From positions 124,001 to 188,000 of the forward strand of contig NZ_JNIK01000005.1 in assembly GCF_000701365.1 (NCBI RefSeq): a stretch of DNA of 64,000 nucleotides, written 5' to 3'. The stretch's first letter is position 1, and each line of letters starts with the position of its first letter. Below the pieces are notes generated by a model. That model saw only the letters and a list, made by a program, of their open reading frames with translations. It searched no databases and was not told the DNA's origin. The DNA comes from Blastococcus sp. URHD0036 (GTDB lineage Bacteria; Actinomycetota; Actinomycetes; Mycobacteriales; Geodermatophilaceae). This document shows, in pieces, positions 53,842-61,682 of this stretch. The position numbers and the translations under genes were made by a program.

Positions 53842-54637
53842 AGGAGCGGGGGAGGTCCAGGTCGGCCAGTGCGGCGGTGACCGCCTCCTCGCGGACGAAG
53901 TCCAGGCCCAGCAGGCGGTGCAGCAGCACCCCGCGGCGGGTGAGCCGCAGGTCGGCCATCCGCAGCCGGGGGAGCGCGGCGCCACCCGGCCGGGCCGTCA
54001 TCGGGGGCGGGTCGAGCAGCCCGCGGCGCTGGAGGTCGGCGACGTCCTCGAGCGCCCCCCACGCCGTCCAGCCGCGCGGGTCGACCGGCAGGGGCGCCAT
54101 CGGCAGCGGCGTGCGCTCCCGGCGCCCGACCGCGGCGAGGACGACGAGCTGCCGGCCGGTGAGCTCGCCGGCCAGGCGGAGGGCGCGGTGCACGACCCCG
54201 GCGTCGAGGTCGGCGGAGACCACCGCCTCGGCCAGCAGGTAGCCCAGGTGCCGGACGCGCCACTCCTCGGGCGTCAGCCGGGCGGCGAGGACGGCGGCCT
54301 CGGCCAGCTCGTCGGCCGGCGCGCGACCGCCCACGTCGGGGGTGAGGAACCCATCCGAGCGCACGGCCCGGCCCTGCGAGGCCCGGGTCACGGTGAGCTC
54401 GACGGCGAACGCCAGGGCCGCCCCGGCACGCACCCGCTCCCGCGGTACCGGGAGGAGTGCGCTGCCGGCGGCCACCCGGCGCAGGCACGCGGCCAGCCGG
54501 TCGTCGACGGTCACCCGCGTCGTCCCGGCCTCGAACAGGAGAGCGGCGGCAGACCGGCTCATCGACCCGGCCACCGGTTCCCCGCTCTCGACCAGGGTCC
54601 GGCCCGAGGGCGCCACGCCGTCCACGATGTCGGTCAC
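53840..54637 (-). CDS. Hypothetical protein, possible winged-helix C-terminus
   Basis: The product has 265 residues. It is mostly helical by composition, with RVRHLGYLLAEAVVSADLDAG and GELTGRQLVVLAAVGRRERT. The C-terminal part (LEDVADLQRRGLL, then RMADLRLTRRGVLLHRLLGLD) resembles a winged-helix layout, seen by eye only. No family was recognised. The GTG at 54637 is the first codon of a plausible N-terminus (TDIVDGVAPSG). It is divergent from narK, and a link with nitrate control cannot be shown. Confidence 0.65.
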   Translation of the reverse strand: MTDIVDGVAPSGRTLVESGEPVAGSMSRSAAALLFEAGTTRVTVDDRLAACLRRVAAGSALLPVPRERVRAGAALAFAVELTVTRASQGRAVRSDGFLTPDVGGRAPADELAEAAVLAARLTPEEWRVRHLGYLLAEAVVSADLDAGVVHRALRLAGELTGRQLVVLAAVGRRERTPLPMAPLPVDPRGWTAWGALEDVADLQRRGLLDPPPMTARPGGAALPRLRMADLRLTRRGVLLHRLLGLDFVREEAVTAALADLDLPRS

Positions 54638-54801
54638 GCGGTGATCATCCCGGCGCGGTGCTGCCCGCGCACCGGATCGGGCGGCCGTCTCACCAGGGCG
54701 GGGCAGCCTCACGGCCGCCGTCGGCCTCCCGTGAGGGAAACGGAACAGAAGGTCATCCGCGCGGCAACGGGCGGGGAACCGCGTGCCGTCACCGTTCCCG
54801 C

Positions 54802-56196
54802 ATGGCCGCTCCCACCCGCCCCACCGACGTCGCCTCCGCCCCCGTCGCGCCTCCCGCGCCACCGCCGCGCGGCGGGAGGTGGATCGACGACTGGCGCCCC
54901 GAGGACCCCCAGTTCTGGGAGGGCACCGGACAGCGCGTCGCCCGACGCAACCTCTTCTTCTCGGTGTTCTCCGAGCACATCGGCTTCTCGATCTGGAGCC
55001 TGTGGTCGGTGCTGGTGCTGTTCCTGCCCGAGTCGGTCTACGGCATCGACCCGGCCGGCAAGTTCCTGCTCACCACGCTGCCGACCGCGCTGGGCGCCTT
55101 CGTGCGGCTGCCCTACACGTTCGCCGTCGCCAAGTTCGGCGGCCGCAACTGGACCATCGTGTCGGCCGCGCTGCTCCTGGTCCCGACGATCGCCACGGCG
55201 ATCGTGCTGAAGCCGGGCGTCGACTACTCCACGCTGCTCTTCGTCAGCTGCCTGGCGGGTGTCGGCGGCGGCAACTTCGCCAGCTCGATGGCCAACATCA
55301 ACGCCTTCTACCCGGACCGGCTGAAGGGCTGGGCGCTCGGGCTCAACGCCGGCGGCGGCAACCTCGGCGTCCCGGTGATCCAGCTCGTCGGTCTGCTCGT
55401 GCTGGCCACGGCCGGGGTGGAGCACCCGCGGATCATCCTGGTCATCTACATGCCGCTCATCGTCGCCGCGGCCGTCGGCGCTGCGCTGGTCATGGACAAC
55501 CTCTCCACCGCGCGCAACCAGCCGCGGGCGATGCGCGAGGCGACCCGGGAGCCGCACACCTGGATCATGGCGTTCCTCTACATCGGGACCTTCGGCTCGT
55601 TCATCGGGTTCGGGTTCGCCTTCGGCCAGGTGCTGCAGAACCAGTTCGCAGTCGACTTCGACACCCCGCTCAAGGCCGCCTACCTCACCTGGCTCGGGCC
55701 GCTGCTGGGCAGCCTGATCCGGCCGATCGGCGGATCCCTGGCCGACCGTTTCGGCGGCGCGCGGATCACGTTCGTCAACTTCATCGCGATGGCGGTGGGC
55801 GCCTCGGTGGTGCTGGCCGCCAGCCTCGCGGAGTCGCTGCCGCTGTTCGTCATCGGCTTCGTGCTGCTCTTCGTCCTCAGCGGCATCGGCAACGGCTCGA
55901 CCTACAAGATGATCCCGGCGATCTTCCGCACCCAGGCCCAGGTCGCGGTGGCAGCCGGCGGGGACGGCGTCGCCGCCGACCGGCGGGCGCTGCGGATGTC
56001 CGGCGCGCTGATCGGCATCGCCGGCGCGGTGGGCGCTTTCGGCGGGGTGCTGGTCAACCTGGCGTTCCGCCAGTCGTTCCTCTCCACCGGCAGTGGCGAC
56101 GGCGCCTACATCGCGTTCATCGCCTTCTACGCCGTCTGTGTGGTGGTGACCTGGACGGTCTACCTCCGCAAGGGCGCCCCGATGGCCGGGGTCTGA
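54802..56196 (+). CDS. narK: Nitrate/nitrite transporter (NarK, MFS)
   Basis: The product has 464 residues and is a twelve-helix MFS protein of the nitrate-nitrite porter family. The two nitrate signatures are GVGGGNFASSMANINAFYP and its repeat-like LNAGGGNLGVPVIQL. SGIGNGSTYKMIPAIF in the second half is also typical. It would bring nitrate into the cell for the Nas-type reductase and NirBD encoded 3-5 kb upstream. The ATG at 54802 was chosen because the conserved N-terminus begins soon after (RWIDDWRPEDPQFWEG). It is convergent with the NnaR-like regulator, with a perfect hairpin between them. Confidence 0.95.
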   Translation: MAAPTRPTDVASAPVAPPAPPPRGGRWIDDWRPEDPQFWEGTGQRVARRNLFFSVFSEHIGFSIWSLWSVLVLFLPESVYGIDPAGKFLLTTLPTALGAFVRLPYTFAVAKFGGRNWTIVSAALLLVPTIATAIVLKPGVDYSTLLFVSCLAGVGGGNFASSMANINAFYPDRLKGWALGLNAGGGNLGVPVIQLVGLLVLATAGVEHPRIILVIYMPLIVAAAVGAALVMDNLSTARNQPRAMREATREPHTWIMAFLYIGTFGSFIGFGFAFGQVLQNQFAVDFDTPLKAAYLTWLGPLLGSLIRPIGGSLADRFGGARITFVNFIAMAVGASVVLAASLAESLPLFVIGFVLLFVLSGIGNGSTYKMIPAIFRTQAQVAVAAGGDGVAADRRALRMSGALIGIAGAVGAFGGVLVNLAFRQSFLSTGSGDGAYIAFIAFYAVCVVVTWTVYLRKGAPMAGV

Positions 56197-56197
56197 T

Positions 56198-56240
56198 GCG
56201 GAGTGTGGGAGCGCAGGAAACCTGCGCTCCCACACTCCGC
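56198..56240. terminator. Perfect 20-bp-arm hairpin between narK and the NnaR-like gene
   Basis: The arm 56198-56217 is exactly complementary to 56221-56240, loop AAA. It resembles the hairpin at 38296-38338. Confidence 0.85.
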
Positions 56241-56241
56241 T

Positions 56242-57360
56242 TCACACCGGTAGGCGGTAGCCGCGCTTGACGACGGTCTCGACGACGCCGCGGCCCAGCG
56301 CCGCCCGCAGCCGGGTCACCGCCATCTCCACCGCGTGCTCGTCCCCACCCCCGGCCAGGCAGCCGACCAGCTCCGGCCGGGCGACCACGGCGCCGGGACG
56401 GCGGGCCAGCGCGCGCAGCACCCCCATCGGCCCCGGTGCCAGCTCGACCAGCCGGCCGTCGACCACCGCCGCGCTCCCGCGGACCTGCAGCGTGATCCCG
56501 CCCAGCTGCAGCACCGGGTCGCGCTCGGGCAGCCGGGCCACCACCTCCCGGGCCAGCGCACCGAGCCGGGCGCGTTCGGGCTGGCACGTCGGGATGCCGG
56601 CGGCCTCGAGCGGGCCGGCGGTCACCGAGCCCACGGCGACGGCCATCACCCGCTCGCGCATCGCGGCGACCAGCTGCTCGCGCTGGCCGAGGTCGCCCGC
56701 GACCTGCAGGAGGCTGGCAGCGGCGGGCGCGCTGGTGAACGTGATGGCGTCCACCTGGCCGGCGACGACGGAGGCGACCAGCCGGCGCACCGGGGTGACG
56801 TCCTCCGGCAGCACCCAGCGGTAGACGGGGACGGTGAGCACCTCCGCCCCGGTGCACTTCAGCCCGGCGACGAGGTCGGGCAGGGGGTCGCCGTGCAGCT
56901 GGACGGCGATCCGGCGGCCCTGCAGGGGGCCCTCCGCCCCCGAGAGCAGGTGCGAGAGGACCTCGGCGGAGGACTCCGACTCCGGCGACCACGCGTCGAC
57001 CAGCCCGGCGCCCCGGATCGCCCCGCGGGCCTTGGGGCCGCGGGCCAGGACCCGCGCCGAGCGCAGGTGGTCGACCAGGGGCAGGTCCCACGCCTCGGCG
57101 GCCTCGAGCCACCCCCGGAAGCCGACGCCGGTCGTCGCGATCACGAGGTCGACCGGTGCGGCCAGCACCTGCCGCGTCGCGGCCACGAGCTCGGTGTCGT
57201 CGGACAGCGGCACGATGCGGATCGCCGGGGCGTAGACGACCCGGGCGCCGCGGCGGTCCAGCAGGGCGCCGAGCTCCTCCTTGCGGCGGGCCGCGGTGAC
57301 CGCGACGGTGTAGCCCGCCAGGGGCAGGACGCCGTCCGGGCCCTGCTCGGTCTCGGTCAC
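56242..57360 (-). CDS. HemD-like domain fused to winged-helix DNA-binding domain (NnaR/Rv0260c-like)
   Basis: The product has 372 residues. Residues 15-260 form a uroporphyrinogen-III synthase-like domain (GYTVAVTAARRKEELGALL, FTSAPAAASLLQVAGD). Residues about 285-372 are an OmpR/PhoB-type winged helix ending ALGRGVVETVVKRGYRLPV. The same architecture occurs in Streptomyces NnaR, a regulator of nitrate/nitrite assimilation, and in mycobacterial Rv0260c beside narK3. The narK neighbour strengthens that role. Whether it still makes uroporphyrinogen III is unknown. The GTG at 57360 has GAGGGGG about 6 nt upstream. Confidence 0.9.
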   Translation of the reverse strand: MTETEQGPDGVLPLAGYTVAVTAARRKEELGALLDRRGARVVYAPAIRIVPLSDDTELVAATRQVLAAPVDLVIATTGVGFRGWLEAAEAWDLPLVDHLRSARVLARGPKARGAIRGAGLVDAWSPESESSAEVLSHLLSGAEGPLQGRRIAVQLHGDPLPDLVAGLKCTGAEVLTVPVYRWVLPEDVTPVRRLVASVVAGQVDAITFTSAPAAASLLQVAGDLGQREQLVAAMRERVMAVAVGSVTAGPLEAAGIPTCQPERARLGALAREVVARLPERDPVLQLGGITLQVRGSAAVVDGRLVELAPGPMGVLRALARRPGAVVARPELVGCLAGGGDEHAVEMAVTRLRAALGRGVVETVVKRGYRLPV

Positions 57361-57472
57361 GCATGCCCCCTCGGTGCTGTCGCCGGCCCATCGTGGGGCA
57401 CCCGCGTTGCGGGCATGTGTCGCACCCGGGGAGGCGGCAGTGGCACCGGTCACGTGCCGATGCCCCGCGGTC

Positions 57473-58537
57473 TCAGCGGACAGCGACCGTCCACGTGACC
57501 ACCGCGCCGTCGCTGCCGACCACCAGACCCCGGCTGGCCAGCAGCCGCAGGTGGGCCACCGTCTCGGTGACGGCGAACATCCGCATCGAGTTGGCGTACT
57601 GCTCCCACGGCCGCGACCAGGTGAGGTGCCCGGCCAGCTCCCAGGGGGTGCTGTGCGGATGCGTGCGGATGGCGTCCAGCAGCTCGGCCAGCCGCTGCTC
57701 GTGGTGGGCGGTGAGCTCGCGGGTGCGCAGGCCCAGGCCGCGGAAGCGCCACTCGTGGGCGGGCAGCACCTCCACCGGCTCCTCGCGGTCGGCGACGGAC
57801 GCCAGCGAGGAGAGGTAGTCGCGCAGCGGGTCCTCCTCGAGCCGCTGGCCGGCGGAGATGTTGGGGCTGATGCGGGGGAGCACGTGGTCGCCGGCGAGGA
57901 ACAGCCCGGTGCGCTCCTCGGCGAAGCAGAGGTGGCCGGGGGTGTGCCCCGGCGTGTGGACGGCGCGCAGCGACCAGCCCGGGAAGTCGGCCAGGTCGCC
58001 GTCCTCCAGGAGCCGGTCGGGCACCGCCTGCCGCCGCAGCCCGGCCAGCCGCTCCGGCGTGGGGGCGTCGGAGGCCGCGGTCTCCGGGTCGGCGCCCAGC
58101 GAGACCATGTAGGCGGCCTGCTCGCGGATGAACTGCTCGACGTCGACGTGCTGCATGCCGCGGACGATGTCGGCGTCGGCCGGGTGCATCGCCACCCAGG
58201 CGCCGGACGCGTCCCGGACCCGGTTGGACAGGCCGTTGTGGTCGCCGTGCATGTGGGTGACCAGGACCCCGCGGACGTCGGCGACGTCGCCCCCGATCGC
58301 GGTGAGGCCGGCGCGCAGGGCGTCCCAGGCGTCGTCGGAGTCCCACCCGGTGTCGACCATGCCGAGCCCGCCACCGGCGAGGGCGAACACGTAGGCGGTG
58401 ATGTAGCGCAGGGGGTTGTCCGGCATGGGGACCGGGATCGACCACAGGTCCTCGCGCAGCTGCTCGACCGGGGGGACCTCCCGGGCCAGCCACGCCGCAC
58501 GCTGGGCCGGCCCGGTGATCTCGACGTCGCTGTCCAC
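57473..58537 (-). CDS. MBL-fold metallo-hydrolase
   Basis: The product has 354 residues. The metal site is complete: THMHGDHNGL (HxHxDH), the second ligand group around AVHTPGHTPGHLCFA, and FLAGDHVLPR. A C-terminal winged-helix-like extension (ETVAHLRLLASRGLVVGSDG) is typical of beta-lactamase-fold proteins of the LACTB2/YqgX-like kind. It may act on thioesters, glutathione adducts or nucleic acids, and the substrate is unknown. The GTG at 58537 begins the conserved N-terminus. It lies 112 bp upstream of the NnaR-like gene, same strand. Confidence 0.88.
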   Translation of the reverse strand: MDSDVEITGPAQRAAWLAREVPPVEQLREDLWSIPVPMPDNPLRYITAYVFALAGGGLGMVDTGWDSDDAWDALRAGLTAIGGDVADVRGVLVTHMHGDHNGLSNRVRDASGAWVAMHPADADIVRGMQHVDVEQFIREQAAYMVSLGADPETAASDAPTPERLAGLRRQAVPDRLLEDGDLADFPGWSLRAVHTPGHTPGHLCFAEERTGLFLAGDHVLPRISPNISAGQRLEEDPLRDYLSSLASVADREEPVEVLPAHEWRFRGLGLRTRELTAHHEQRLAELLDAIRTHPHSTPWELAGHLTWSRPWEQYANSMRMFAVTETVAHLRLLASRGLVVGSDGAVVTWTVAVR

Positions 58538-58565
58538 GCCCGCACCATGCCAGTCCGCGCACTGG

Positions 58566-58571
58566 GATGAT
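58566..58571 (+). promoter_or_regulatory. -10-like GATGAT for the PH-like membrane protein gene
   Basis: It ends 6 nt before the GTG at 58578. Confidence 0.4.
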
Positions 58572-58577
58572 GGCGCC

Positions 58578-59066
58578 GTGCCCTCTCCGGTTGCCCCCGC
58601 CCGCGTCTCCGCCGTGCCCCGCCGCCTGCGGCTGGTCTGCGCGGTGGTTGCGGCCGTCGTGGTCGCCGTCATGGTCGTCGTCGGCCTGACGCTGCCCGAC
58701 TCCTCGACCGGCGTCGTCGAGTTCGGCTGGGTCGACCAGGTCGCGCTCATCGGCATCGGCATCAGCCTGGGCGCCGGCATCCTGACGCTCGGCCGCTCGC
58801 GGGTCGACGCGGACGCCTCCGGGGTGGCGGTGCGCAACCTGTTCATCCAGCACGTGTATCCCTGGTCCGCGGTCACGGCCGTGCGCTTCGAGCGGAAGTC
58901 CGCCTGGGCCACCCTGCAGCTCGGCAACGGCGACGAGGTGTCGCTGCTGGCGGTCCTCGCGGTCGACGGCGAGCACGCCGTCCACGCCGTCGACGGCCTG
59001 CGGGCCCTGCTCGCCGAGGCGAAGGCCGCCGAACCGGCCCGGCCGCCGCTGCTCTACGACGACTAG
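58578..59066 (+). CDS. Membrane protein with PH-like domain
   Basis: The product has 162 residues. Two hydrophobic segments (LVCAVVAAVVVAVMVVVGLTL and VALIGIGISLGAGILTLG) precede a soluble domain. VDADASGVAVRNLFIQHVYP and WATLQLGNGDEVSLLAVL fit the bacterial PH (bPH2-like) fold. Proteins of this kind are frequently encoded just upstream of infC in actinobacteria, with unknown function. The GTG at 58578 has GATGAT 6 nt upstream. Confidence 0.78.
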   Translation: MPSPVAPARVSAVPRRLRLVCAVVAAVVVAVMVVVGLTLPDSSTGVVEFGWVDQVALIGIGISLGAGILTLGRSRVDADASGVAVRNLFIQHVYPWSAVTAVRFERKSAWATLQLGNGDEVSLLAVLAVDGEHAVHAVDGLRALLAEAKAAEPARPPLLYDD

Positions 59067-59101
59067 CGGACCCGGGAATGTGCTCCGGCGCCCCGACGCT
59101 G

Positions 59102-59107
59102 TAGTGT
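59102..59107 (+). promoter_or_regulatory. -10-like TAGTGT for the infC operon
   Basis: Unlike most -10 elements in this window, it lies far from its gene, producing a long leader. Confidence 0.45.
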
Positions 59108-59295
59108 GGGCGTGCCTCCCCCCGCTACATCGAGGCGCGTGAACCACCCAGCGGCCCCGCCCCGGGCCGCTGACCAAGAGGAGCCCGCTCCCACCTGACG
59201 CCCCCCAGGCGCCCAGGTCCCCGGTTCGCAGGCACCGGCTCCGGTCGGCGCCCGCGATGCGCACCACCCCCGGGCGTGTGCGCCACCGGCCAGTG

Positions 59296-59324
59296 GGCCC
59301 CGTCGAGCGACTGCTCGCGGGGCC
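59296..59324 (+). terminator. Attenuator-like hairpin in the infC leader
   Basis: GGCCCCG-T-CGAG pairs with CTCG-CGGGGCC around the loop CGACTG, followed by TCCTGTCT. It lies about 60 nt before the infC start. Confidence 0.5.
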
Positions 59325-59386
59325 TCCTGTCTGCCGGCGTCCGGTGCGGCGAGCGAGCCCTCCCATGCTGAAGCAGAGGAGAGGCC

Positions 59387-60019
59387 ATCACCGAGCCCCG
59401 CATCAACGACCGTATCCGCGTCCCCGAGGTCCGCCTGGTCGGTCCCGAGGGCGAGCAGGTCGGCATCGTGTCGATCGGCGAAGCGCTGCGCCTGGCCCAG
59501 GACTCCGAGCTCGACCTCGTCGAGGTCGCGCCCATGGCCCGGCCGCCCGTCGCCAAGCTCATGGACTACGGGAAGTTCAAGTACGAGGCCGCCCAGAAGG
59601 CGCGTGAGTCCCGGCGCAACCAGGCGCTCACCGTCATCAAGGAGATGCGGCTGCGTCTCAAGATCGACCCGCACGACTACGAGACGAAGAAGGGCCACGT
59701 CGAGCGCTTCCTCAAGGGCGGCGACAAGGTCAAGATCACCGTGATGTTCCGTGGCCGCGAGCAGTCGCGCCCGGAGATGGGGTACCGCCTGCTGCAGCGG
59801 CTGGCCGCCGACGTGTCCGAACTGGGCGTCGTCGAGTCCAACCCGAAGCAGGACGGCCGCAACATGGTCATGGTGATCGCCCCGCACCGGAACGCGCAGG
59901 CGCTCCAGCAGGCTGCTCAGTCCGCCAAGGGCCGCGAGGCCAAGGCCGAGGCCGAGCAGAACAAGGAGCAGGCTCCGGTGCAGCAGCAGCAGGAGACGGA
60001 GCAGGCGCCCACCGCCTGA
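59387..60019 (+). CDS. infC: Translation initiation factor IF-3, ATC start codon
   Basis: The product has 210 residues. It checks start-codon choice and keeps ribosomal subunits apart. The N-domain begins (M)[18 protein letters not shown], and [17 protein letters not shown] and MDYGKFKYE follow. The C-domain has [19 protein letters not shown] Gln/Glu-rich tail of about 30 residues ends it. In-frame stop TGA at 59369 lies just upstream, and no ATG, GTG or TTG lies between that stop and the conserved N-terminus. The codon 6 nt after AGGAG is ATC. So translation must begin at ATC 59387, the rare-codon autoregulation known for infC. A GTG at 59468 would delete 27 conserved residues. Confidence 0.95.
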   Translation: MTEPRINDRIRVPEVRLVGPEGEQVGIVSIGEALRLAQDSELDLVEVAPMARPPVAKLMDYGKFKYEAAQKARESRRNQALTVIKEMRLRLKIDPHDYETKKGHVERFLKGGDKVKITVMFRGREQSRPEMGYRLLQRLAADVSELGVVESNPKQDGRNMVMVIAPHRNAQALQQAAQSAKGREAKAEAEQNKEQAPVQQQQETEQAPTA

Positions 60020-60135
60020 CCCCCTGCCCCCGCAGACCGCACCACCGAGACCACCGGATGCGTGCGGCAGCCCCGCGCTGCCGCACGCGCCCGCACGCAG
60101 ACCGACCACGCGTCGACCACAGACAGGCGAGGGAC

Positions 60136-60330
60136 ATGCCGAAGCAGAAGACCCACAAGGGCACCGCCAAGCGGGTGCGCGTCACCGGCACCGGCAAGCT
60201 CATCCACGAGCAGACGAACAACCAGCACAAGTTCGCCGCCAAGACGGGGCAGCGCAAGCGCCGCCTGGACGCCAACAAGGTCGTGTCGCCGGCGGACGCC
60301 AAGAACATCAAGAAGCTGCTCGGCATCTGA
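60136..60330 (+). CDS. rpmI: 50S ribosomal protein L35
   Basis: The product has 64 residues with the usual length and sequence: MPKQKTHKGTAKRVRVTGTG at the N-terminus, then QHKFAAKTGQRKRRLD. ATG 60136 is the family start. A longer frame upstream (from 60058) is leader sequence. It is the second gene of the infC-rpmI-rplT operon, 116 bp after infC and 35 bp before rplT, and is cotranslated with L20 for 50S assembly. Confidence 0.98.
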   Translation: MPKQKTHKGTAKRVRVTGTGKLIHEQTNNQHKFAAKTGQRKRRLDANKVVSPADAKNIKKLLGI

Positions 60331-60365
60331 CCGCCGTCCCGTAACGAACAGACAGGAGCTCTCAC

Positions 60366-60755
60366 GTGGCACGCGTGAAGCGGGCGGTCAACGCCCAGAA
60401 GAAGCGCCGGACGACTCTCGAGGCGGCCAGCGGCTACCGGGGTCAGCGGTCCCGGCTGTACCGCAAGGCCAAGGAGCAGATCCTCCACTCGGCGACCTAC
60501 AACTACCGCGACCGCAAGGCGCGCAAGGGTGACTTCCGCAAGCTGTGGATCACCCGCATCAACGCTGCGGCCCGGCTCAACGACATGACCTACAACCGGT
60601 TCATGCAGGGCCTCAAGCTCGCCGGCATCGAGCTCGACCGGCGCGTGCTGGCCGAGCTGGCCGTCAATGAGCCGGCCGCCTTCGCCGCGCTCGTCGAGTC
60701 CGCCCGGGCCGCGCTCGCCGCGAACCCCGAGGCGACCGGCGCTCAGGCCGCCTGA
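60366..60755 (+). CDS. rplT: 50S ribosomal protein L20
   Basis: The product has 129 residues. It binds 23S rRNA early in 50S assembly and, in many bacteria, represses its own operon. It starts [20 protein letters not shown] and has [20 protein letters not shown]. The C-terminus carries a short Ala-rich extension ([12 protein letters not shown]). GTG/ATG alternatives are not needed. A terminator-like stem follows 17 bp after the stop. Confidence 0.98.
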   Translation: MARVKRAVNAQKKRRTTLEAASGYRGQRSRLYRKAKEQILHSATYNYRDRKARKGDFRKLWITRINAAARLNDMTYNRFMQGLKLAGIELDRRVLAELAVNEPAAFAALVESARAALAANPEATGAQAA

Positions 60756-60771
60756 CGCCTGTAGCACTGAC

Positions 60772-60816
60772 GACGCCGTCGGTGACCGGCCCTCCGGGGT
60801 CGGCACCGGCGGCGTC
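60772..60816 (+). terminator. Terminator-like hairpin after rplT
   Basis: The 13-nt arms 60772-60784 and 60804-60816 pair with one mismatch. It lies before the trmH-like gene. Confidence 0.6.
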
Positions 60817-60852
60817 GCCGTCTGTCCGGGACGTCGTCCGCGAGGAGGGGTC

Positions 60853-61644
60853 ATGACCGAGCTGCTCACCGAGCGGTCGGCGCGGGTCGCCGCCGCCCGC
60901 AGGCTCACCCGCCGTGCCGGTCGCGATGCCGCGGGGCTGTTCCTCGCCGAGGGCCGTCAGGCGGTGTCGGAGGCGCTGGCCACCGCACCGGACGACGTCC
61001 GCGAGGTGTTCGCCACCGAGGCCGCCGCCGCGGGAGCGGCCGACCTGCTGGCCGGCACCGCCGTCCCGCTGCGGCTGGTGACGGAGAAGGCGGCGGCAGG
61101 ACTCTCCGAGACCGTGACGCCGCAGGGCCTCGTGGCCGTGTGCGCGCTGCGCGACGTGCCCGCAGGCCGGCTGGTCGGGGCGCCGCCACGGCTGTCGGTC
61201 GCGCTGGCCGGGCTCAACGACCCGGGGAACGCCGGCACCGTGCTGCGCACCGCGGACGCCTGCGGTGCGGGCGCCGTGGTGTTCGGCGCCGGCTCGGCCG
61301 ATCCCTACGGCGGCAAGGCGGTGCGCTCCAGCGCCGGGAGCCTGTTCCACGTCGACGTCGTCCGCGGTGCGGAGCTCGCCGAGCTGCTGCCCGCGGTCCG
61401 CGCCGCCGGGGTGACCGTGCTGGCCGCCGACGGCGGGGGAGAGGCGTCGCTCGACGGGCTGGGGGAGGCCCTGGCCGGGCCGGTGCTCTGGCTGTTCGGG
61501 AACGAGGCGCGCGGGGTGCCCGACGAGCTGGCGGCACTGGCCGATGCCCGGGTGCGGATCCCGATGCGCGGCCGCGCCGAGAGCCTCAACCTCGCCGCGG
61601 CGGCCGCGATCTGCCTCTACGCCACCCAGCTCGCCCAGGGCTGA
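60853..61644 (+). CDS. TrmH-family (SpoU) RNA 2'-O-methyltransferase
   Basis: The product has 263 residues. An N-terminal substrate-binding domain (about 1-100) precedes the trefoil-knot SPOUT domain. SPOUT motifs are ALAGLNDPGNAGTVLRTADA (motif 1), LWLFGNEARGVPDEL (motif 2) and IPMRGRAESLNLAAAAAI (motif 3). It methylates a ribose 2'-OH in rRNA or tRNA, and the target is not known. The ATG has GAGGAGGGG 3 nt upstream. The gene follows rplT, as in many actinobacteria, where pheST usually comes next, but not here. Confidence 0.93.
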   Translation: MTELLTERSARVAAARRLTRRAGRDAAGLFLAEGRQAVSEALATAPDDVREVFATEAAAAGAADLLAGTAVPLRLVTEKAAAGLSETVTPQGLVAVCALRDVPAGRLVGAPPRLSVALAGLNDPGNAGTVLRTADACGAGAVVFGAGSADPYGGKAVRSSAGSLFHVDVVRGAELAELLPAVRAAGVTVLAADGGGEASLDGLGEALAGPVLWLFGNEARGVPDELAALADARVRIPMRGRAESLNLAAAAAICLYATQLAQG

Positions 61645-61674
61645 GGAGCGTTTCGCGCGCGAAACACTCCTCAG
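61641..61674. terminator. 34-bp near-perfect palindrome at the trmH stop
   Basis: CTGAGGAGCGTTTCGCG is followed by its complement with a single mismatch. It contains the TGA of the trmH-like gene and ends 8 bp before the AurF-like stop. Confidence 0.65.
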
Positions 61675-61682
61675 CGGCATCC

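Larger units (their letters stand above)
59067..59386 (+). promoter_or_regulatory. 320-bp infC leader region
   Basis: There is no gene. A TAGTGT -10-like hexamer at 59102-59107 would give a leader of about 270 nt. The leader is GC-rich, with several possible stems, and contains a clear attenuator-like hairpin at 59296-59324. It ends with AGGAG (59376-59380) before the infC ATC codon. This is consistent with feedback control of the IF3-L35-L20 operon, though the exact mechanism is not readable from sequence. Confidence 0.6.

Noticed and set aside
59468-60019. infC starting at GTG 59468 (183 residues)
   Set aside because: It would remove the conserved N-domain residues [18 protein letters not shown], which are encoded in frame just upstream with a good ribosome binding site.
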